Shown: positions 32,776 through 38,473 of the stretch, piece by piece
Position numbering within the stretch: the stretch's first letter is position 1
Layout of the letters: each line of letters begins with the position of its first letter
Position numbers and translations under genes: made by a program
The notes under the pieces: model-generated
What the model saw: the letters and a program-made list of their open reading frames with translations, nothing else
What the model was told of the DNA's origin: nothing
Database searches by the model: none
Origin: Sphingobium ummariense RL-3
Lineage (GTDB): Bacteria; Pseudomonadota; Alphaproteobacteria; Sphingomonadales; Sphingomonadaceae
Direction: 5' to 3'
Length of the DNA: 38,473 nucleotides
Assembly (NCBI RefSeq): GCF_000447205.1
Contig: NZ_AUWY01000124.1
Span: 1-38,473 of the forward strand

Positions 32776-35643
32776 ATGCGTATGCACGACGTTGCGGCCG
32801 GCTTCGCCCTGGCCGCCTGCCTTGCTCTGCCCCCGGAAGCCTTCGCCGCGGCGAAGAGCGGCTCGGTGCTCGCCCAGCGGCACAAGTTCGACATCGCAGC
32901 CCAGCCGCTCAGCAGCGCGCTGCGGGAACTCTCCACCCAGTCGGGCGTGCGCATCCTCTTTCCCTATGACGAAGTCGCATCGATCCGCAGCCGTGCGGTG
33001 CAGGGCTGGCTGTCGACCGAGGATGCGTTGGAACGGCTTCTGGTCGGCACGGAGCTCAAGCACACGGAAACGGGCGTCGGCGTCGTTGCCCTCGCCGGGC
33101 CGCCGAACCGCAGCGCGGCGCGACGCAGCCCGATGGCGGTGCAATATGCGCAGGCCGGGGCCCCCGGCGACGGCGGAACGCTCTCCATGACGCCCCAGGC
33201 GGAGCCGGCGGAGGCATCCTCCCCGATCATCGTCACCGGCACCCGCACGACGACCCGCACGGTCGTCCAGAGCCTCGCCCCGATCGACGTGCTGGGCACG
33301 AAGGATCTGGAGGCCAGCGGAAAGCAGTCCGTTCGCGACCTGCTGGGCACGCTGGTTCCCTCGATCAACGTGTCGAACAATGGCGCGGGGGCGAGCTGGG
33401 CGGTGCGCACCCTGTCGCTCCGCGGGCTGGGCGGCGACCAGTTACTGGTTCTCATCAACGGCAAGCGGCGGCACAACACCGCCACCCTGTTCATCAACGG
33501 CTCGGTCCAGAACGGCCAGTCGCCCCCGGACCTGGATCTGATTCCCGGAAACGCCATCCAGCGGATCGAGGTGCTGCGCGACGGCGCGTCCGCCCAATAT
33601 GGATCGGACGCCATCGCCGGCGTGGTCAATATCATCCTGAAGAACGACACCAGCGGCGGCGCTGCCCTGACGCTGGGCAGCACCGCGGACAATGGCGGGT
33701 GGCAAGGCCGCTGGCAGATCGACAAGGGCTTAGCGCTCGGCCCTGACGGCGGCTATATCCACCTGTCCGCGGACGCCGTGCTCCAGGACAACACGATCGT
33801 CGAAAGCACACCGATCGCCTGTCAGGGCCTGCCCGACTGCAGCAGCATCAACGCCTGGTATCCTTCGGTCGGCGGCGTCGCCGATCCCCGCAATCGCACG
33901 GTCGACCGCCATCGCGCCAAATACGGCCAGCCGCAGGTGATTGGCGGCAATATCGGCTATGACGCCATGATGCCGCTGAGCGGAAGCCTGGAACTCTACA
34001 GCTTCGGCACCTATTCGAAGCGCCATGCGCAGGGCTGGCTGACCTATCGCCTGCCCGCCGCCAACAACAATATCTATTCCATCTATCCCGAAGGCTATAT
34101 TCCCAAGATCCACGTCCGAGACGAGGATTTCCAGACGGCGGTCGGCCTGCGCGGCGGATTGGGCGGCGGGGTGCAGTTCGACCTCAGCAGCAGCTACGCG
34201 CAGGACCAGGTGGACTATTCCCAGACCACGACGCTCAACCCGTCGCTCGGCCCGCTCAGCCCGACCACCATGTATCTCGGCACGATCCAGTTCGATGAAT
34301 GGGTCTCCAACCTCGACCTCAGCCGGGAATTCGAGCTCGGCCTTCCCGAACCGCTGTCGCTGGCGGTCGGCGCCGAATATCGTGAGAACAAGTTCACCAT
34401 CTCGCCCGGCGAAGCCGCGTCCTACATCAATGGCGGCTATCGGTTCCCCGCCGGCCATCATCTCGCCGGCCAGTTCGCCGCCGGCATCGGGTCGCAGGGC
34501 GTCAGCGGCTTTCCACCGGAAGGTTCGGGCACATGGCGCCGCCACAACTGGAGCGCCTACGTCAATCTGGAAGGCAGCCTGGCCGAAGGCGTGGAGTTCG
34601 GCCTCGCGGGCCGGCACGAGGATTATTCGGATTTCGGCACCACCGACACCGGCAAGGCCTCGGTGCGGATCGAGCCAGTCAGGGGCATTGCGATCCGCGG
34701 TACCGCCAGCACCGGCTTTCGCGCACCGACCCTGCAGCAGCAGCATTATGCCTCGGCCAGCACCATCGGCGTCGTCATCGATGGCGTGAACGTGCTGCGC
34801 CCCGTACAGGCGCTGCCCGTCGACAGCCCCGCCGCCCGCGCGCTCGGCGCGGTGCCGCTGAGGCCGGAAAAGTCGACCAACTTCTCGGCCGGTCTGGTGC
34901 TGACGCCGCTGTCCAACCTCAACCTCACCATCGACGCCTATCAGATCAAGGTGAAGGACCGCATCCTGCTCAGCGAAACGCTGCAGGGCCCGGCGGTCGT
35001 CAACATCCTGCGCGCCAACGGCATCCAGGAAGTCTATGGCGCACTGATCTTCTCCAATGCGGCGGACACGCGGACGCGGGGGCTCGACATCGTCGGCACC
35101 TATCGCGCGCGGATGGAGGGCCTCGGGACAGCGACCTTCAGCCTGTCCGCCAATTTCAACCGCACCAAATTCACGCATATCGACCCGCCGGTGACCGGCG
35201 GCGCGGGCATCGAGTTCATTGGCCGCGCGCGCCAGGGCGACCTCAGCGAAGGCACGCCGCGCAACAAGTTCATCGCGAACATGCTATGGGAAACGGGCGC
35301 TTTCTCCATGAACCTTCGCGCCACCCGCTACGGCAAGATCTATGCCCGGGCCGGCACGACCAGCAATGTGACGGCCGACTGGGTGGCCTGCACCCTCGGC
35401 ACGCCGGGATGCGCGCCCGCCTTCGTCGACAATATGGTCGAACCCAAGGTGATCTTCGATCTGGAGACGGGTTACACGCTGACCAAGGGCGTCAAGCTGT
35501 CGATCGGCGCGAACAACCTGTTCAACATCTACCCATCGAAGCTGAAGCCCGCGACGCAGACCGGCGGCAACCTGTTCAACGCCTATGCGCCCTATGGCAT
35601 CAGCGGCGGCTATTATTACGGGCGCCTCAACCTGAGCTTCTGA
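32776..35643 (+). CDS. TonB-dependent receptor with N-terminal STN signalling domain
   Basis: Outer-membrane receptor of 955 residues for energy-driven uptake of an unknown ligand. Order of parts: signal peptide (about 1-25), STN domain (about 37-105; FDIAAQPLSSALRELSTQSG), a linker with the TonB-box-like SPIIVTGTR, plug domain (about 165-275; RTLSLRGLGGDQLLVLINGKRR, AIQRIEVLRDGASAQYGSDA) and a beta barrel ending in YYGRLNLSF, whose final Phe is the usual barrel-assembly signal. The STN domain often contacts a FecR-type anti-sigma factor. ATG at 32776 has AGGGGA upstream. No sigma or anti-sigma gene is on the same strand next to it. The ligand cannot be inferred. Confidence 0.93.
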   Translation: MRMHDVAAGFALAACLALPPEAFAAAKSGSVLAQRHKFDIAAQPLSSALRELSTQSGVRILFPYDEVASIRSRAVQGWLSTEDALERLLVGTELKHTETGVGVVALAGPPNRSAARRSPMAVQYAQAGAPGDGGTLSMTPQAEPAEASSPIIVTGTRTTTRTVVQSLAPIDVLGTKDLEASGKQSVRDLLGTLVPSINVSNNGAGASWAVRTLSLRGLGGDQLLVLINGKRRHNTATLFINGSVQNGQSPPDLDLIPGNAIQRIEVLRDGASAQYGSDAIAGVVNIILKNDTSGGAALTLGSTADNGGWQGRWQIDKGLALGPDGGYIHLSADAVLQDNTIVESTPIACQGLPDCSSINAWYPSVGGVADPRNRTVDRHRAKYGQPQVIGGNIGYDAMMPLSGSLELYSFGTYSKRHAQGWLTYRLPAANNNIYSIYPEGYIPKIHVRDEDFQTAVGLRGGLGGGVQFDLSSSYAQDQVDYSQTTTLNPSLGPLSPTTMYLGTIQFDEWVSNLDLSREFELGLPEPLSLAVGAEYRENKFTISPGEAASYINGGYRFPAGHHLAGQFAAGIGSQGVSGFPPEGSGTWRRHNWSAYVNLEGSLAEGVEFGLAGRHEDYSDFGTTDTGKASVRIEPVRGIAIRGTASTGFRAPTLQQQHYASASTIGVVIDGVNVLRPVQALPVDSPAARALGAVPLRPEKSTNFSAGLVLTPLSNLNLTIDAYQIKVKDRILLSETLQGPAVVNILRANGIQEVYGALIFSNAADTRTRGLDIVGTYRARMEGLGTATFSLSANFNRTKFTHIDPPVTGGAGIEFIGRARQGDLSEGTPRNKFIANMLWETGAFSMNLRATRYGKIYARAGTTSNVTADWVACTLGTPGCAPAFVDNMVEPKVIFDLETGYTLTKGVKLSIGANNLFNIYPSKLKPATQTGGNLFNAYAPYGISGGYYYGRLNLSF

Positions 35644-35711
35644 AGCCTGTTCCACTTGGATGGAATCGTTCCCCGGCAAGGTTCAAACGGAGTGAAACCG
35701 GCTCCAAGGGT

Positions 35712-36407
35712 TCAGCGCCAGCCGGCCTCCCGCGCCGCCGCTTCCTGCGCCGCGTCGGCGGGCGGTCCTTCCCGCAGCGCGTCCACGGTAGCCAACACCC
35801 GCGCATCGCCGGAACTCGCCTGACGATAGGTGGTCTCCGGCCCGGTTCCGGGCACAAGCTGCTGGACCTGCCAGCCCTGTTCTTCGCGACAGGCGACCCC
35901 GGCCAGGGCTTCGCCTTCGAAGCTGCGGCACCAGCCACCGCCCTTGCGCCGGAAGCTGAGGCCGATGCGAACGGCAGCACCATCCTGCGCCGCCGCCAGC
36001 TGATCGTCCAGCACCGATGCGAGCTGGCCCTTCGCCACCATGACGCCATCCCGAACTCCGACCGGTTCCCCGTCCCCGCCACTGACCCGGCCAAGGCCAA
36101 GTCCAAGCAGCAGGCTGGCGGCGATCGCGCCTCCCGTCGCCCATCCGCGCCAGCGCGAGCGCCCCGGCCGTTCCATCGACACCACCGCTGCGCTCTCCGC
36201 TAGCAGCGTGCGAAAGCGGTCGGGCACCGGCTCCTCGCCAACCGGCGCGAAATGATCCGTAAGGCGCGCGCGTAGGCGCCGGTGCGTCTCCGCCCGCTCC
36301 GCCAGCGCGGGATCGTCCGCCAGCGCACGCTCCACCCGCCGCCGGTTCACCTCGTCCAGTTCGCCATCCACCCAGGCGATCAGCATCGCTTCGTCGATCA
36401 TGCTCAT
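35712..36407 (-). CDS. Transmembrane anti-sigma factor
   Basis: A 231-residue predicted inner-membrane protein translated from an ATGA overlap (36404-36407) with the ECF sigma gene, the classic arrangement for a cognate anti-sigma factor. The N-terminal 88 residues are cytoplasmic and helical (SMIDEAMLIAWVDGELDEVN), like other anti-sigma domains that clamp an ECF factor. One membrane helix lies at about 89-106 (WATGGAIAASLLLGLGLG). The periplasmic part has two cysteines (Cys160 and Cys173) that could form a disulfide, and no FecR or zinc-HxxxCxxC motif was seen. It probably holds the sigma factor inactive until an envelope signal arrives; proteolysis as the release step is an inference. Confidence 0.82.
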   Translation of the reverse strand: MSMIDEAMLIAWVDGELDEVNRRRVERALADDPALAERAETHRRLRARLTDHFAPVGEEPVPDRFRTLLAESAAVVSMERPGRSRWRGWATGGAIAASLLLGLGLGRVSGGDGEPVGVRDGVMVAKGQLASVLDDQLAAAQDGAAVRIGLSFRRKGGGWCRSFEGEALAGVACREEQGWQVQQLVPGTGPETTYRQASSGDARVLATVDALREGPPADAAQEAAAREAGWR

Positions 36408-36892
36408 GCGGCCTCCCCCAGCATCGCGATCAGCGCGCCCCGTCCACGCACCAGGCGGGACGTCAGCGTCCCCATCGGCACCCCCAGGACCTCGGCCGCC
36501 TCCTTGTAGGACAGGCCTTCCACCAGCACGAGCGCGATGGCTTCGCGCTGCTCGGGCGGCAGCGCCTGCATGGCACGGTCGACGTCGGACAGCATGACAT
36601 GCGCCTCCACCCCGCGATCGCCGGCATCGCCGACATCGGCCCCCGCCTCCTCCGGCGCAAAGGTGCGCGCGGCGCGCTGGCGGGCGCGGCCCTCGTCGAT
36701 CCACACATTGCGTATGATGCGATACATCCAGCTATCCAGTCTCGTCCCCGGCTGCCATTGGTCGCGCGCCCTCAGCGCCTTTTCCAGCGCCGCCTGGCAC
36801 AGGTCGTCGCCATCGGCGCGATCCTGCGACAGGCTGGCGGCAAAGCGCCGCAGCCGGGGCAGGATCGCCAGCAGGTCGCTTTCGAACGACAT
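36404..36892 (-). CDS. ECF-type RNA polymerase sigma factor
   Basis: A 162-residue group 4 (ECF) sigma factor with only regions 2 and 4. Region 2 covers about 10-70 (DGDDLCQAALEKALRARDQW and RLDSWMYRIIRNVWIDEGR), which binds core polymerase and the -10 element. Region 4 covers about 105-155 (LPPEQREAIALVLVEGLSYK and AAEVLGVPMGTLTSRLVRGR), with the helix-turn-helix for the -35 element. ATG at 36892 has GGAG at good distance. The next gene on the strand is its anti-sigma factor. A divergent motif upstream (36917-36950) suggests it drives its own transcription and that of the S8 protease. Confidence 0.93.
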   Translation of the reverse strand: MSFESDLLAILPRLRRFAASLSQDRADGDDLCQAALEKALRARDQWQPGTRLDSWMYRIIRNVWIDEGRARQRAARTFAPEEAGADVGDAGDRGVEAHVMLSDVDRAMQALPPEQREAIALVLVEGLSYKEAAEVLGVPMGTLTSRLVRGRGALIAMLGEAA

Positions 36893-36916
36893 CAGGGCTC
36901 CATCTTTGGTCTTGCG

Positions 36917-36945
36917 GGGATGAAACGTCCCTGCCGGCCCGTTTC
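36917..36945 (+). promoter_or_regulatory. Candidate ECF promoter of the S8 protease
   Basis: GGGATGAAA (36917-36925), 14 bases, then CGTTTC (36940-36945), about 85 bases before the protease ATG. It overlaps the divergent promoter on the other strand: the -35 of each is the complement of the -10 region of the other. Confidence 0.6.
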
Positions 36946-36950
36946 ATCCC
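36922..36950 (-). promoter_or_regulatory. Candidate ECF promoter of the sigma/anti-sigma operon
   Basis: On the minus strand GGGATGAAA (36942-36950) is followed after 14 bases by CGTTTC (36922-36927). It lies about 30 bases before the sigma start codon. It is one arm pair of the 34-bp palindrome 36917-36950. Confidence 0.6.
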
Positions 36951-37029
36951 ACAGCAGGACAGAAGCGGACATTTTTTCGTCATGGATCATTATGCAAGCG
37001 AAAGGAACGGGCCAGGCCCGGCGGGAGAG

Positions 37030-38259
37030 ATGAATTTGAGAATCGCGCGCCCCCTGATCCTCGCCACGCTGGTGATCATGGCTCCACCCGCCCAGGGACA
37101 GCTGCTGTCCGGGCCGGGTGGCGCGCTGGGCGCATTGCCCCCCGTCGTGCCTGACACTCTGGAGCGGGTCGGCGGCGCGCTGGACGACACCGTGCGCGCG
37201 CTGCCCACGGCACGGCTGACCGAGCGCCTGCGCGCGGCCCGGGCGGCGCGGATCGGCGACCTGCTGCGCCGCCATGGCGACGCGGTGGAGCTGGACGACC
37301 GGCGGGAGCCCGCCCGACGGGGCATCGTGCTACTGACCGGCGCGAAAGCGGACGAGCTTCAGCGATTGCGCGCGGCCGGCTACGGCACCGAGAGCGAGGA
37401 GATAGAGGGCCTGGGCCTCGGCGTGACCCGTCTGGCGGTGCCGCAGGGGCGCAGCCTCGCCCGCGCGCTCCGGGACGTGCGCAAGCTCGCGCCCGACGCA
37501 GAAGCGAGCGCCGATAACCTCTATTTCCAAAGCGGAGCGGCCGCCCGCGCAGAAGCACCCATCACTGCGAACCGATCCGTCGCCGGACGCGTGCTTGGCC
37601 TGATCGACGGCGGCGTCGCGCGGCATCCGGCGCTGGACGCCCCGATCGAGCAACAGGCCTTCGCGCATGGCGCGCCGCGGGCGAGCACGCATGGGACCGC
37701 AGTCGCCTCCCTCCTCAGCGGAAGAGGCAGCGTGCGCGGCGCGGCGCCCGGCGCGCCGCTGCTGGTGGCGGACGTTTACGGCGATGATCCGGCCGGCGGC
37801 AGCGCCTTCGCCATCGCCCGCGCGCTCGGCTGGATGGTCTCGCGTAAGGTGCCGGTCGTGACGCTCAGCCTCGTCGGCCCGGACAATCCCCTGCTCGCCG
37901 GCGCGGTGCGGCTGGCGCGGGACAGGGGTGTCACGCTGGTCGCGGCCGTGGGCAATGACGGGCCAGCCGCACCGCTCGCCTATCCGGCTTCCTATCCCGG
38001 CGTCATCGCCGTGACCGGCGTCGATGGTCGCGGCCGCCCCCTCCCAGAGGCGGGACGCGCCGCGCATGTCGATTTCAGCGCACCCGGCGCCGACATGCAG
38101 GCAGCCACGCCCGACGGCGGCAAGGGGCCGGTGCGCGGCACCTCCTATGCGGCGCCGCTCGTCGCCGGGCGCCTGTTCGCCGTCGGCAGCCTCCAAGCCT
38201 TGCGCGCCGAAGCCGGAAAAAGGCGTCTGGTCTGCGGCGATTGCCGGAATAATGATTGA
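37030..38259 (+). CDS. Secreted subtilisin-like (S8) serine protease
   Basis: A 409-residue secreted protease with a signal peptide (MNLRIARPLILATLVIMAPPAQG). The catalytic triad is complete: Asp193 in GLIDGGVARHP, His221 in STHGTAVASLL and Ser372 in RGTSYAAPLVAG, with the oxyanion Asn309 in AAVGNDGPAAP. The mature N-terminus starts QLLSGPGGALGAL, similar to the first mature residues of the glycine-rich protein downstream. A prodomain of about 150 residues precedes the catalytic domain. ATG at 37030 is chosen because the signal peptide starts there; ATG at 36982 would add 16 charged residues. The C-terminus (GKRRLVCGDCRNND) seems shorter than in relatives recalled from other sphingomonads. 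It is divergent from the sigma operon. Confidence 0.88.
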   Translation: MNLRIARPLILATLVIMAPPAQGQLLSGPGGALGALPPVVPDTLERVGGALDDTVRALPTARLTERLRAARAARIGDLLRRHGDAVELDDRREPARRGIVLLTGAKADELQRLRAAGYGTESEEIEGLGLGVTRLAVPQGRSLARALRDVRKLAPDAEASADNLYFQSGAAARAEAPITANRSVAGRVLGLIDGGVARHPALDAPIEQQAFAHGAPRASTHGTAVASLLSGRGSVRGAAPGAPLLVADVYGDDPAGGSAFAIARALGWMVSRKVPVVTLSLVGPDNPLLAGAVRLARDRGVTLVAAVGNDGPAAPLAYPASYPGVIAVTGVDGRGRPLPEAGRAAHVDFSAPGADMQAATPDGGKGPVRGTSYAAPLVAGRLFAVGSLQALRAEAGKRRLVCGDCRNND

Positions 38260-38294
38260 TATTTGAAGGAGATGCGATTTTCTTTCGCCCTCCT

Positions 38295-38323
38295 GGGATG
38301 AAAGCCGTGCCCGCCTCCGTTGT
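38295..38323 (+). promoter_or_regulatory. Candidate ECF promoter of the glycine-rich protein gene
   Basis: GGGATGAAA (38295-38303), 14 bases, then CGTTGT (38318-38323), 37 bases before the start codon. It has the same nine-base box and spacing as both promoters at 36917-36950. Confidence 0.58.
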
Positions 38324-38360
38324 CTCCGCATCCGATCGACAAGGAACAAGGAGACGACCC

Positions 38361-38473
38361 ATGAAAGCCAGATTGATCTTCGCCGGTGCCTGCCTCGTCG
38401 CACTCGCCGGCGCTCCCGCCTCCGCGCAGCTGCTGGGCGGTGGCGGCGGCCTCGGTGGAGGACTGGGCGGCAC
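38361..38473 (+). CDS. Glycine-rich secreted protein (3' end outside window)
   Basis: Only the first 37 residues are in the window. A signal peptide (MKARLIFAGACLVALAGAPASA) is followed by QLLGGGGGLGGGLGG, a low-complexity glycine-rich start that resembles the mature N-terminus of the S8 protease next door. ATG at 38361 has AAGGAG at ideal distance. It has its own copy of the bipartite ECF-type motif. It may be a structural or adhesive surface protein, and could be a substrate of the protease; both ideas are inference. Confidence 0.8.
   Translation, partial: MKARLIFAGACLVALAGAPASAQLLGGGGGLGGGLGG

Noticed and set aside
32776..36892. A FecA-FecR-FecI type signalling system: TonB receptor with STN domain next to an ECF sigma and anti-sigma factor.
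   Set aside because: The receptor is convergent with the sigma operon, the anti-sigma factor shows no FecR domain, and the GGGATGAAA-N14-CGTT motif was not found upstream of the receptor. The link is not excluded but is not supported.

Overview
The window is high-GC DNA from an alphaproteobacterium, almost certainly a sphingomonad (Sphingomonadaceae; Sphingobium, Sphingomonas and Novosphingobium cannot be told apart here). This rests on protein similarity recalled from the family (RpsD, DnaB, Lon, UPF0262), a TonB-dependent receptor with an STN domain, and the interspersed repeat with the core GTTCGCCCTGAGCGAAG. It looks like chromosomal core sequence: housekeeping genes packed closely, no phage, integrase, insertion sequence or CRISPR array. 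No stretch over about 300 bases lacks a gene.

Layout. 1-1275: rluB (cut by the left edge) and rsmD, overlapping on +. 1323-2227: a secreted proline-rich protein and a GFA-family zinc protein on -. 2329-4605: a UvrD/PcrA helicase on +. 4635-9907: on -, reading right to left, dnaX, ybaB, lon, hupB and tRNA-His. 9964-14118: on -, two cysteine desulfurases, a 2Fe-2S ferredoxin and a class A beta-lactamase, joined by stop/start overlaps, then a DUF1428 protein. 14236-16341: an alpha/beta hydrolase, an MlaA-like protein, a remnant of a CBS-domain gene and a small membrane protein. 16437-20005: rpiB, glyA, nrdR and a GIY-YIG nuclease fused in frame to trmJ. 20101-23503: chorismate mutase (-), rpsD (+), a secreted M28 peptidase (+) and a DUF6265 protein (-). 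23602-25569: agmatine deiminase and N-carbamoylputrescine amidase, two successive steps from agmatine to putrescine. 25657-28006: a DUF885 protein and a MAPEG protein. 28021-29505: dnaB (-). 29666-32659: UPF0262, a GH25-like protein, cdd, dcd and a metallophosphoesterase. 32776-35643: a TonB-dependent receptor. 35712-38473: an ECF sigma factor with its anti-sigma factor (-), facing an S8 protease and the start of a glycine-rich secreted protein (+).

Three things deserve attention. First, the ECF sigma operon, the divergent S8 protease and the glycine-rich gene share one bipartite promoter-like motif, GGGATGAAA-N14-CGTT, with identical spacing at three sites, so they look like a self-contained envelope regulon. 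Second, short palindromic repeats have altered coding sequence: a GIY-YIG gene sits between perfect 27-bp inverted repeat copies and runs in frame into trmJ, another repeat family is translated inside a cysteine desulfurase, and chorismate mutase takes its stop codon from a repeat. Third, the beta-lactamase carries the two cysteines typical of class A carbapenemases and is translationally coupled to a ferredoxin gene.
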